IMG/VR virus record: IMGVR_UViG_3300025890_000169
Coordinates: 1 to 23,014 of that record
Origin: a virus
DNA length: 23,014 nt
Direction: 5' to 3' (one strand)
In this document: piece by piece, positions 13,408 to 20,983 of the stretch
Layout: the number at the start of each line of letters is the position of its first letter
How positions within the stretch are numbered: position 1 is the first letter of the stretch
Notes under the pieces: generated by a model
The model's database searches: none
The model's input: the letters and a program-made list of their open reading frames with translations, nothing else
What the model was told of the DNA's origin: nothing
Program-made: the position numbers and the translations under genes

Positions 13408-13410
13408 AAT

Positions 13411-15261
13411 TTATCTTTTTAATTTTACAACTTGCATTTCCCAAATGTGACGACAAAACGGAGTATTTTGACCAGTTTCAGGGTTGTGATACCATCCGCC
13501 TCGTTTAGTAAATATTGAAATTCCCGTTTGACCAAAGTCATTAGTTAACAATTCCAATTGCTGAAGTGTATAGCGTTTAGTTGTTGCTAATAACATCATT
13601 TTACGACAAAAAGGTCTACTCTCTGTCTTTAGTGGCGGAGCGTCAGGTCTTTCAATATATTGATAAACAATAAAAGTCTCTTCTTTTGGTTTTTGTATTG
13701 TGTCTCTAGCGTCTGCTGTTGGCTTAAAATCTTTATCTAAGGCTTTTGCATCAACTAAGTTAGACACCGCTTCGCTAATATCACTTATAGGAACGTTTAA
13801 TCCTTTGCTTAATTCTGTAATAGGAAGGTCAGGAGTCTTAATTAATAGACTTAAAACGTCTTTTTCTAATTCGTTTAAGACTGTTGTTATAGCGAAAGAC
13901 TCTTTTTTAATCTGCTCCTCATACATTTTAGCGTCTTCTAAGGACGTTATTGGCTTTATGTAAGTATCTAACACCTCTAAATCTGTCTCGTTGTAACCTG
14001 TGTCTTTTAATTGACTTAAAATAATCTCATCTTCGCTGCTATTCATCTGCACTTGTTGCCCTACTTCTAAAGGTGCTAATCCTATCTTCTCTCTAATCTC
14101 GTCAGGTGTCATCACATTAACAATTGTCTGTTCTGAGAATTGTCTTTGTACTGGCTCTATCTTAACAATGTGAACAGGTGAACCTACAACACCGTTAAAA
14201 TTAAGTATTGAGTTAATTAACTCATTAAATATCTTTTGCTCAGGGTCTATCTGTAAGTTTTGATACAACTGAGATGCTACAGCTATCTCGTCGGCGTTGT
14301 TTCCTAGTCCTGAGTTATCTTTTATTCCAAATAATTTAGGACTCGTAATACCGTGAGCTGTGAAAATTTCTTCTCTTATTTGGTTGTTTAAATTAATAAA
14401 CCTTTCATCCTGTCCGTTAACTGGAATAGGCATAATTTGAGGATGGTCTGAAGCTTGGTCTGTAAAAGACAAAAGAGGCTTCCCTGCATTGTCTGAGCCT
14501 GTAGCGTAGTTCTTAAACCTTCTCTCTATCTCGTGCATTTCCTCCTCTGTAGGCTGTCCGTTATTAAAGCTAATTACATAACCCGCAGAAAGATTATTTT
14601 TTATGTTCTGTAAAGTAAAGTTAGCAATCTGTGCGTCTGACTCTAAATAAGGTATTGCTGAAACGTAGTCAGGCAAAGGATAAACACCCACATCTGGTCT
14701 ATATTCTTTGTAATAAATTAAGTAATCAACATCACTCTTCGCAGTATCGTCATAAGGAAACTGCATTAATATTTTAAAATCTTCGTTATTTTCAGGGTTT
14801 CTAGTAGTCCAATCGTCAGTATAATAGTAAAGATTATTATCAACACCGCAACGAATGTCACAAAAGTCGATGTGATTAACTGCTGCAATCTTACCGTTTT
14901 TAGACATTCTCACCTGTAGAGAAAAACCTCCGTAAACCTTTTTGTCTTTTGCTAATTTAGTTAATAAATCGTCTAGGTTTTCGTCTTCGTTTGGCATCCT
15001 TAAGAATCCATCTATATAAGCTCTCTCTTTAAACGATAAATTCCCTTCTATACTAAACCCCTGTCCAACTATAAACTTAACCTTAGAGTTAATTATTTGA
15101 TTGTGCTTTGAGCTTTCATTATATAACTTAGTTAAGTAATCAGGATAAGTATTTTTATAAGGTCTTTCTGTTCCGTATTCATACCAGTCACCTTTCTTTG
15201 ATTCTTTGAATTGAGGTAGCTCATAACCTCCAAAATCTAACGGTAATAATTTAATGCTCAT
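13411..15261 (-). CDS. Portal protein with wHTH-like and MuF-like C-terminal extension
   Basis: A 616-residue protein. Residues about 40-440 look like a phage portal: YPDYLTKLYNESSKHNQIIN, KVKFIVGQGFSIEG, GGFSLQVRMS, PIPVNGQDERFINLNNQIRE and the ITSPKLFGI clip-like region are characteristic of Bacteroidota phage portals. It forms the dodecameric DNA channel in the capsid. The C-terminus is unusual: about 463-520 reads as a winged-helix-like segment (VLSLLIKTPDLPITELSKGL), and 548-607 carries SRPFCRK, GGWYHN and PFCRHIW, resembling the Cys/His end of Mu gpF-type minor head proteins. Coupled to the upstream gene by ATGA. Portal call firm; tail assignment tentative. Confidence 0.8.
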   Translation of the reverse strand: MSIKLLPLDFGGYELPQFKESKKGDWYEYGTERPYKNTYPDYLTKLYNESSKHNQIINSKVKFIVGQGFSIEGNLSFKERAYIDGFLRMPNEDENLDDLLTKLAKDKKVYGGFSLQVRMSKNGKIAAVNHIDFCDIRCGVDNNLYYYTDDWTTRNPENNEDFKILMQFPYDDTAKSDVDYLIYYKEYRPDVGVYPLPDYVSAIPYLESDAQIANFTLQNIKNNLSAGYVISFNNGQPTEEEMHEIERRFKNYATGSDNAGKPLLSFTDQASDHPQIMPIPVNGQDERFINLNNQIREEIFTAHGITSPKLFGIKDNSGLGNNADEIAVASQLYQNLQIDPEQKIFNELINSILNFNGVVGSPVHIVKIEPVQRQFSEQTIVNVMTPDEIREKIGLAPLEVGQQVQMNSSEDEIILSQLKDTGYNETDLEVLDTYIKPITSLEDAKMYEEQIKKESFAITTVLNELEKDVLSLLIKTPDLPITELSKGLNVPISDISEAVSNLVDAKALDKDFKPTADARDTIQKPKEETFIVYQYIERPDAPPLKTESRPFCRKMMLLATTKRYTLQQLELLTNDFGQTGISIFTKRGGWYHNPETGQNTPFCRHIWEMQVVKLKR

Positions 15262-15659
15262 AATGACGGATTGTATACTATATTAGTATTTGTTGCGTTT
15301 GTGTGTTGTGTATAAGACGGAGTGTAAGTGCTATCTAATAGTTTTACTTTTCCCTCTTCTACTTTTGTCAACCCTGTCGGGTCTAAGTTTGTAGAGCTAA
15401 CCTGCTCAAAAATCTCATAGGAATAAAAACCACCTTTTCCAAGGATTAAACTACCGTTAACAGCATCGTCAACACCCTCAATAAAATTAAACTCATTGTA
15501 TCGAGTCTTATTGGTGCTTATGTCTGCTATTATTGTAAAGTAACTCACTTTTGTTTGGTCGCTCGTAAATTTAAACAAATAATTCGGATTTGTTAAAGTA
15601 CTTAACTCATAAAGTGTCGCTACAAAATTAGTAGTTTGGTTCTTATTTAGCACTATCAT
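15258..15659 (-). CDS. Conserved structural protein before portal, 133 aa
   Basis: The true start is probably the ATG at 15659 (MIVLNKNQTTNFVATLYELS); an earlier in-frame ATG at 15686 adds a poly-basic MKKRKKRRR that belongs to the overlapping 50-residue gene region. The protein is beta-rich (LFKFTSDQTKVSYFTIIADI, GKGGFYSYEIFEQVSSTNLD) and ends TNIVYNPSL. The motif YEIFEQ-x-S-S-T-N-L-D and the NTIV-Y end recur in virion proteins of flavobacterial phages, as far as I can recall. It is likely a virion component of the head or neck. It overlaps the 50-residue gene by 17 bases and the portal by ATGA. Confidence 0.62.
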   Translation of the reverse strand: MIVLNKNQTTNFVATLYELSTLTNPNYLFKFTSDQTKVSYFTIIADISTNKTRYNEFNFIEGVDDAVNGSLILGKGGFYSYEIFEQVSSTNLDPTGLTKVEEGKVKLLDSTYTPSYTQHTNATNTNIVYNPSL

Positions 15660-15795
15660 TCTTCTTCGCTTTTTTCTTTTCTTCAAAGATATGCTCTGCT
15701 CCTAGTTGTTTAAGTAGTTTAATATTTTCTTCTTTTACTTCTACTTTAAAACCTTTTATGTGTAGTGTGTGACCTAAAAATTCTTTTTTTATCAT
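15643..15795 (-). CDS. Small head-region protein, 50 aa
   Basis: Read from the 200-base gap before the 133-residue gene. ATG at 15795-15793, TAA at 15643-15645. It opens MIKKEFLGHTLHIKGFKVEV, then KEENIKLLKQLGAEHIFEEK, and ends in basic KKKAKKNDSAK. The central L-K-Q-L-G-A-x-x-I-F motif recalls short proteins that follow the capsid gene in many siphophages, whose small fold links to head or connector proteins. It lies just downstream of a terminator-like hairpin. Basic C-terminus could contact DNA or acidic scaffold. Function not known; gene existence supported by spacing and motif. Confidence 0.5.
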   Translation of the reverse strand: MIKKEFLGHTLHIKGFKVEVKEENIKLLKQLGAEHIFEEKKKAKKNDSAK

Positions 15796-15808
15796 AACTT
15801 ATTTTTTT

Positions 15809-15841
15809 AAAAAAAAGGAGATGCTACTTAAAACACCCCCT
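15809..15841 (-). terminator. Rho-independent terminator behind the 171-aa structural gene
   Basis: On the coding strand AGGGGGTG (15841-15834) pairs, with two G-U pairs, with CATCTCCT (15823-15816) around a ten-base loop, and a run of eight U follows (15816-15809, the first U closing the stem). This lies 22 bases after the structural gene stop and before the 50-residue gene, so it would limit read-through into the portal genes. Confidence 0.6.
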
Positions 15842-15862
15842 CTTCCAAACAACAAAGAACTA

Positions 15863-16378
15863 TTATGCAATAGTCAATCCTGCTATTACTGAAGCCTCAA
15901 CTCCGTAACAGCTAAATTTTGATTTATCAGTAATTTCAATTTGATACTGATTAGCATCTCCGAAAGCTTGACCTGTTTGTGCAACAAGTGAAGAACCTTC
16001 AGCGAAAGCGTCTGCTCCCAACGCCCAGTAAAGGCCGTTGTTATCTTTTATTATACAAAAAAGACGAGCTAAAATCATTAAACGCAATTCGTTCGACTTT
16101 GCGGCTGATAATTTATTTATTGTGAAAGCGGCAACATTATCGTAAAACGATGTTCCGCCAACTGGGTCAATGGTAGACGTTGAAGTAAGAGAACCCGCTT
16201 CTTTCTTTAATTCATACTTGTAGAAGTTTGTTGCTGCTACTTGTGTGATTGCTGAAATATCGTGATTCGCTACTGTAAACGCTGACACATTGTCCCTTTC
16301 TGATATAAGAATTTCTTCGATGCCGCCGATTGAATCGGAGCAATCTCTGGAAAATCCTGTAGCTAATGGACAACTCAT
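15863..16378 (-). CDS. Conserved Bacteroidota phage virion protein (possible tail tube or head component), 171 aa
   Basis: Starts MSCPLATGFSRDCSDSIGGI. This opening (M-x-C-P-L-x-x-G-F-x-R-D-C-x-x-x-x-G-G-I) and the later GQAFGDANQYQIEITDKSKF resemble proteins in flavobacterial and Bacteroides phages, where such sequences sit close to capsid genes. The core has beta strands and FYDNVAAFTINKL. No membrane helix or signal. Position between two terminator hairpins and after the major capsid gene suggests a virion protein made in large amounts. A tail-tube role is possible because no other major tail protein is seen in the window, but a head decoration role is equally possible. Confidence 0.62.
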   Translation of the reverse strand: MSCPLATGFSRDCSDSIGGIEEILISERDNVSAFTVANHDISAITQVAATNFYKYELKKEAGSLTSTSTIDPVGGTSFYDNVAAFTINKLSAAKSNELRLMILARLFCIIKDNNGLYWALGADAFAEGSSLVAQTGQAFGDANQYQIEITDKSKFSCYGVEASVIAGLTIA

Positions 16379-16402
16379 AGGTTTAAATTTTTTTAATTAA
16401 TT

Positions 16403-16429
16403 AATAAAAGGGAGCTTTTACACTCCCTT
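16403..16429 (-). terminator. Terminator hairpin directly behind the major capsid gene
   Basis: On the coding strand AAGGGAG (16429-16423), loop TGTAAAAG, CTCCCTT (16414-16408), then a short T-rich run (TTATT). The 7-bp perfect stem lies 11 bases after the capsid stop. It likely terminates part of the transcripts or stabilises the capsid mRNA 3' end, so capsid is made in excess over the portal and connector. Confidence 0.68.
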
Positions 16430-16440
16430 AATTTTTATTC

Positions 16441-17385
16441 TTATGCTAAGATAAACTCAACAATTTGGTCAGGGAAAGCAACGTTTACACCTCTTCTAAA
16501 AGCCATAGTGACTTTGTAGATTCTGTCGTTGTCATCATACCAAGACCTTACATCGTTAGACTCTTCGTTTGGTAAATCAACACCTACATAAATGTTTGAA
16601 GCTCTCATTAAGAAAGACTCACCACCTGCAAGACCTGTTAGTCCTGGAGTAGCACAAACTGTAATGTTTGGGAATCCAATTAAAGGAAGCTCAGCAGTAA
16701 AGTCACCGTCTACAACATAATGGAAATAGTTTCCGTCAGCTATTGCTTTTTGGTACTTTAAGAAAGTATCCATTCCAACAAATAGTTTAAGGTCGTCAGC
16801 GTCCATAATATCTTCAGGAGTTAGCTCAGCCATACCAGTTAAGATACCAATAACGTTAGCGTTTGTGATACCAGTTGCAACAGTAATCCCAGTTGGGTTT
16901 CCGTTAACTGCTGTAGCAGCAGCGATAATCTTATTAAGACCATCATACTTTGATAAGTTAGCATTTCCTGAAGTTGTGTCACCTTGCCAATCAGCTACCT
17001 CGATAGCTTTTTGTAGTTTAGCAACTTTATCAGCGAAGTATAACTCTTCGAAAGGAATCTCTTCTTTTTCGTTTGTTAATCCTTGCTTTAACATTACTGC
17101 TGTATATTTAGCAGCTAAATCAGTCATACATAGGTCTTCGTGTATTGCTACAGCTCCTGGAGTAATTGTTCTTTGTGACAAAGTAGTTGAACCACTAGCA
17201 CTTCTAGAACATCCGTCAGCTTGAAAAACAACGTCTGTTGAAAGTATGTTTATTGTAGTCGGTCCTTTCACACCGTCTTGGATGTTAGCATATTCAGCTA
17301 ATCTTCCACCTGCTACAGACTTAACTATTAAGTCCATTGCATTTTGTTCTGTATACGCGGGTAACGCAGTTACATCAAAACTCAT
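16441..17385 (-). CDS. Major capsid protein
   Basis: A 314-residue protein starting MSFDVTALPAYTEQNAMDLI. The layout fits HK97-fold capsid proteins of Bacteroidota phages: an N-terminal helical part, a strand segment (GPTTINILSTDVVFQADGCS), the spine-like helix (FADKVAKLQKAIEVADWQGD), the A-domain (LKLFVGMDTFLKYQKAIADG), and late IYVGVDLPNEESNDVRSWYD with RIYKVTMAFRRGVNVAFP. Codon use looks slightly richer in C-ending and G-ending codons than neighbours, as often in strongly expressed genes. It follows the acidic scaffold-like protein and the XkdF-like protease, the classical order for capsid assembly, and is followed by a strong hairpin. The leader is a long A-tract before ATG. Confidence 0.82.
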   Translation of the reverse strand: MSFDVTALPAYTEQNAMDLIVKSVAGGRLAEYANIQDGVKGPTTINILSTDVVFQADGCSRSASGSTTLSQRTITPGAVAIHEDLCMTDLAAKYTAVMLKQGLTNEKEEIPFEELYFADKVAKLQKAIEVADWQGDTTSGNANLSKYDGLNKIIAAATAVNGNPTGITVATGITNANVIGILTGMAELTPEDIMDADDLKLFVGMDTFLKYQKAIADGNYFHYVVDGDFTAELPLIGFPNITVCATPGLTGLAGGESFLMRASNIYVGVDLPNEESNDVRSWYDDNDRIYKVTMAFRRGVNVAFPDQIVEFILA

Positions 17386-17398
17386 AATTTAATTTTTT

Positions 17399-18082
17399 TT
17401 AGTTAATAATTTTTTTAGATTTTAGAATCTTAATAATATCTTTATTAGATTCCTTTTTTAATGCCTTAAAAGCTGAACTTCTTTTCTTTACAGCTTCTTT
17501 TGTTGGCTCGACTAAAAGCTTTTCAGTCAGTCCTAAAAGTTTAGCGAAAGATTCCTTAAGGTTTGCAATGTCGTTTTTTAGTTCTGTGAACTCTTCAGAA
17601 AGCGTAGCTTCCATCCCGAAAACTCTTTCTGTGACAATGCTCTCAATAATTTTCTTCGCTTCTCTTTCTTGAGACTCAGTCAAAGGTGCTGACATTTCCG
17701 CTTCCTCTTCTTCTTCAGCTTCAACCTCGGGAGCTTCTTCTTCTTCTACCTCTACAACCTCAACGATAACACCTGCCTCTGTAACAATCTTACGACCGTC
17801 AGAAAGTTCGTGTTCTCCGTCTGGAGCGGGTAAAAGTTCTCCCTCAACCTCAACTACAACAGCAGCACCAACAACTACTTCAGGCTCAATTTGAGCGACT
17901 GTTCCGTCTGCTAATACTACGTCTTCAAACTTTTCAGTCGTAGACTCTACAGTCTCCTCGCTTACTTCCGTTTGTTCCGTTTCGGTGGTTTCTGTCTGAA
18001 CTTCAGATTTTGCTTCAACTTCAACGCCTTCGTTTTTGAAAATGCTTTTGATGTCGTTAAACAATTCTTTTAATTCATTCAT
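17399..18082 (-). CDS. Acidic scaffold-like head assembly protein
   Basis: A 227-residue protein. Residues about 20-130 are Val/Glu-rich and acidic, with VVLADGTVAQIEPEVVVGA, GELLPAPDGEHELSDGRKIV and EAGVIVEVVEVEEEEAP; these DGT and DG-x-x-x-L-x-DGR patterns recall scaffolding-type proteins in other Bacteroidota phages. The C-terminal half is helical (REAKKIIESIVTERVFGMEA, FTELKNDIANLKESFAKLLG) and ends in a basic segment (KRSSAFKALKKESNKD). Scaffolds of tailed phages typically have this acidic helical form and a basic end that contacts the capsid. Position between the protease and capsid genes supports the role. Not a member of a family I can name exactly. Confidence 0.68.
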   Translation of the reverse strand: MNELKELFNDIKSIFKNEGVEVEAKSEVQTETTETEQTEVSEETVESTTEKFEDVVLADGTVAQIEPEVVVGAAVVVEVEGELLPAPDGEHELSDGRKIVTEAGVIVEVVEVEEEEAPEVEAEEEEEAEMSAPLTESQEREAKKIIESIVTERVFGMEATLSEEFTELKNDIANLKESFAKLLGLTEKLLVEPTKEAVKKRSSAFKALKKESNKDIIKILKSKKIIN

Positions 18083-18145
18083 AATAAAACTTTTTTATAT
18101 TAAGTATATATAACAAATAATTCAATTTTTGAACGTAAGTGATAT
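18083..18145 (-). promoter_or_regulatory. AT-rich gap before the scaffold gene, possible promoter
   Basis: A 63-base gap on the coding strand, the longest between head genes apart from the terminator regions. It contains TTCAAAAATTGAA, a short inverted repeat, and TTGAAT followed after 17 bases by TAATAT. These could be chance in such AT-rich sequence, so a promoter for scaffold and capsid is only a candidate. Confidence 0.25.
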
Positions 18146-18748
18146 TTATTTTAAATTTTCTTTATATCTCTTTACTACGTCTCTAATCTTTTTAATTAAG
18201 TTAGTCGGGTATTTAACAGTCTTATCCTGACCGAACATTCCTTCAACTGAAAAGCCTTTGAAAGTTCCGTCTTTTACCATTTGCCACACCTCATCGTTTT
18301 CAACTCTCATTGAACCAAACCAACTTCCATCGGGTGCGTCTTCAAAACCTTCAGGAGCTTTTGTTCCTCGTTTAGAATCTATTATTAAAGACTCTATAAC
18401 ATAAACACCTTTCGCCTGTAGGTTGTTGTCGTGCATTAAATTAACGTTTGCGTTGTAACCGTTCTTAAAGAATTTGTTTACTATCTTCTCTATTGTCTCT
18501 CTACGAAATACTACATAATACTTTTCGTTTTTATCGTTAAGTCTTATGATTGGTAAATCAGCCTTCATAAAGTAACCGCTTACAATTCTTTTTTCTTCGT
18601 CTTGAATTTGAAATATTTGTTTAATATCTTCTTTATTAAATGCCATCCAATTTGACTCAATTGCAGGACTGTCAACCAATGCAATATAGTCAACTCCTGA
18701 CTCGTCCTCTTCGTCAATAATTAGTTCTAATAATTCGCTTTTTTCCAT
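18146..18748 (-). CDS. XkdF-like prohead protease
   Basis: A 200-residue protein. Residues 16-40 (ESGVDYIALVDSPAIESNWM), EKRIVSGYFMKADLPI (52-67) and the end of the domain match phage XkdF-type serine proteases. His106 in NLMHDNN and Ser167 in KGFSVEG are the likely catalytic pair; the K-G-x-S-[VI]-E-G motif is diagnostic. These enzymes cleave the scaffold and capsid N-termini during prohead maturation. The gene lies just before the scaffold-like and capsid genes, the normal order. The C-terminus (LIKKIRDVVKRYKENLK) is basic. Starts ten bases after the tape-measure stop. Confidence 0.78.
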   Translation of the reverse strand: MEKSELLELIIDEEDESGVDYIALVDSPAIESNWMAFNKEDIKQIFQIQDEEKRIVSGYFMKADLPIIRLNDKNEKYYVVFRRETIEKIVNKFFKNGYNANVNLMHDNNLQAKGVYVIESLIIDSKRGTKAPEGFEDAPDGSWFGSMRVENDEVWQMVKDGTFKGFSVEGMFGQDKTVKYPTNLIKKIRDVVKRYKENLK

Positions 18749-18758
18749 AATATAAATT

Positions 18759-20981
18759 TTAACTTAGTGTTGCCTGTCCTTGTATGACATTCACTTGATT
18801 TTGTGTGTTAGTAATATCTGTCTCAGTTACGAAAACTTGAGTCGGTCCTTGTGGAACAATTGTACTCGTATTTGTAACAGGTGACAATTGAGGAGCTGTT
18901 CCTCCACCGCCTGAAAAGTCAGGAGCTTTGTTCCCACCACCACCAGGACTTCCACTCTGAAACTGTTGTTTACTTATTGTCGCAACGTTTGCCAATCCGT
19001 TAGCAATTGCAATCCCTGCCGCAATAAAAGGCTGAGCGGGAAATAAAATACTTTGAGGGTTCATAGCTTGTGCCGCAAAGATAGCGTTAGCACCCTGATA
19101 AGTTTGAATAATTGCCTGTGCAATTTGTAGTCTTTTATTTATTTCAAAAGCTCTCTTTTGACTCTTCTCGTTGTCCTTTGCAAACGCTGTTGTCAAATTA
19201 ATTAGAGCCGCAACTCCGTCAGCTGCTAAACTTAACTTTGCATCTTCTAAAGCTATTTGTCTCTCTAGTTCTTTTTGTGCCTTTGCTTCTTTCTCATCGT
19301 CAAGTTTATCTTGTTTGTCTTTCTCAAGTTTTATGTACTTATCTTTTATTGCTAAAATATCAATTTGTTGCTGTTCTTCTAAAGCTTTCTCAAGTTCAGC
19401 GTTGCCTTGAGCTAATAAAAACTTTTCGTCATAATCTTGAGCTAGTTTAAAAATCTCTTGCTCTTGAGCTGAGTTTCTTATTTGTTGTAAAAGATTGTAT
19501 TGTTCATCTTCAATTTCTTGCTCTTTTTTATTGTTTTCTATAAGGTCTTTTAAAGCTTGAGCGTCAGCTTTCTTTTGTGCTTCGTCATCTTTTTTCTTTT
19601 GAGCTGCTCTTTTTTTGGCTTTTGCATCCGATTTCTTTTTTTTGTCATCTGCCTCTTTTTGTCTGTCAGCCTCCTCTGCCGCAGTTTCAGCGTCTACAGC
19701 GTTCCCCTCAATTGCTATTTTTTTCTTTTCTTCTAATCCTTTAACGAGTCCGTCAATACTATCAATATATTCTTTGTTTTTATTTATTGATTCGTCTGTT
19801 TTTAGATTAGCTAATTCCTGAGACGAAATGTCTCCCGCTATTCCTGTCCGTCTTAAAGCAAAAGCCTGAACAGATTCAAACAACCCTTTATTAACGCCAG
19901 TTTGTGCTTCTATTTCTAACTTTAAATTCTCTTTTGTTTTCTCCTGTCTTAATTCTGCTAAAGCCTCTAACTGTGCTTTAATAGTAATTAATTCAATGTT
20001 TTTTTCTAAGGCTACACTTACAGCGTCTAGACCGTCTTTCTCTGCGTCAACGTTGTCTAGTAGTCCAGGGTATTCTTTTTGTAAATCTTTAACAGCTTGA
20101 ACTTTTTCCTCTCTCGTTGCTGTATCGTCTTTTAACGTTTTTTGTAATTTATCAGCAGCGTCTAATTCTTTTCCTATGCTGTCAATTGCTTTTGCTGTTG
20201 CGTCATTATATGCGTTTTGTGCCTCTGTTGTAGTTCCTAAAGCCTTAGTCACCTTATCCCAGTTAGCTATTAAAGTTCCTATTAACACAACCAAAGCACC
20301 TATCCCCGTAGCTATTAAAGCACCCCTCATTAACTTAAACGACTTTGTCGCTGTATCTGTTGAAAGTCCTAAAGCTTTGTTTGCTATTGTAGTCGCTTTT
20401 GTTAGTGCTAGGTTTGCCTTTTCTGCTGTGTTTTTAGCAACGAGAACAATAGTACTTTCTTTCTCTAAATTTTTTCTTAATGTTTCAACACCCATTAAGA
20501 CAGACTGAGCCCCTTGCAGCTTAACCATCGTCTCTCTCAACTCTTCACTCTCAACACCACTTAAAGCCATAGCACCCTGAAACGCTGTGAACCCTGCCAC
20601 TACAGTTGTACCAATATCTAGAGCTGCCTGAAGTTTGACTCCGTCATTTGCGAGTCTATTAACTTCGTTCTGAATATCAATATATCTGTCTTTTAAGGCT
20701 GCCGCTTTTTGTATTGCGTCTTTTCCTAAAGGTGATGTTCTTCCCGCTTCTAAAGCAATAGCTTGATACTGCTGTATTTGCTTATTCATTGCCCTGATAT
20801 TAACAGGAGCTTCCTCTATCTCTTTGTTTAATGAGTCAAATTGTTGCTGAAGACTCTGTGTTTCTTTGTCAGACTTATCAATAGTGTTATTTAGTTGCTT
20901 CGTTGCCTTTTCTAACTCTCCCAAATTACTAACAGCCTTGCCTGTTTGTACGTCTAATTCTAATGCTATCTTTTCTGCCAT
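18759..20981 (-). CDS. Tape-measure-like tail protein
   Basis: A 740-residue, largely helical protein. The N-terminus (MAEKIALELDVQTGKAVSNL, ELEKATKQLNNTI) and long coiled coils (residues 20-140) are typical of tape-measure proteins. A hydrophobic segment near residues 219-240 (LIATGIGALVVLIGTLIANW) follows, then charged helices rich in Lys, Glu and Ala (KKKSDAKAKKRAAQKKKDDE, EQQQIDILAIKD), and a Gly-rich C-terminal part (GSPGGGGNKAPDFSGGGGT). Tape measures set the tail length and leave the tail during infection; using about 0.15 nm per residue would predict a tail near 110 nm if the whole protein counts, an inference only. It lies between the baseplate gene and the XkdF protease gene. Confidence 0.72.
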   Translation of the reverse strand: MAEKIALELDVQTGKAVSNLGELEKATKQLNNTIDKSDKETQSLQQQFDSLNKEIEEAPVNIRAMNKQIQQYQAIALEAGRTSPLGKDAIQKAAALKDRYIDIQNEVNRLANDGVKLQAALDIGTTVVAGFTAFQGAMALSGVESEELRETMVKLQGAQSVLMGVETLRKNLEKESTIVLVAKNTAEKANLALTKATTIANKALGLSTDTATKSFKLMRGALIATGIGALVVLIGTLIANWDKVTKALGTTTEAQNAYNDATAKAIDSIGKELDAADKLQKTLKDDTATREEKVQAVKDLQKEYPGLLDNVDAEKDGLDAVSVALEKNIELITIKAQLEALAELRQEKTKENLKLEIEAQTGVNKGLFESVQAFALRRTGIAGDISSQELANLKTDESINKNKEYIDSIDGLVKGLEEKKKIAIEGNAVDAETAAEEADRQKEADDKKKKSDAKAKKRAAQKKKDDEAQKKADAQALKDLIENNKKEQEIEDEQYNLLQQIRNSAQEQEIFKLAQDYDEKFLLAQGNAELEKALEEQQQIDILAIKDKYIKLEKDKQDKLDDEKEAKAQKELERQIALEDAKLSLAADGVAALINLTTAFAKDNEKSQKRAFEINKRLQIAQAIIQTYQGANAIFAAQAMNPQSILFPAQPFIAAGIAIANGLANVATISKQQFQSGSPGGGGNKAPDFSGGGGTAPQLSPVTNTSTIVPQGPTQVFVTETDITNTQNQVNVIQGQATLS

Positions 20982-20983
20982 TT

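Noticed and set aside
15660-15686. N-terminal poly-basic extension (MKKRKKRRR) of the 133-residue structural gene.
   Set aside because: The stretch belongs to the 3' part of the 50-residue gene read in another frame; the ATG at 15659 gives a protein like its relatives.
18125-18140. TTCAATTTTTGAA palindrome as an operator.
   Set aside because: AT-rich and only five paired bases; not repeated elsewhere that I could see.
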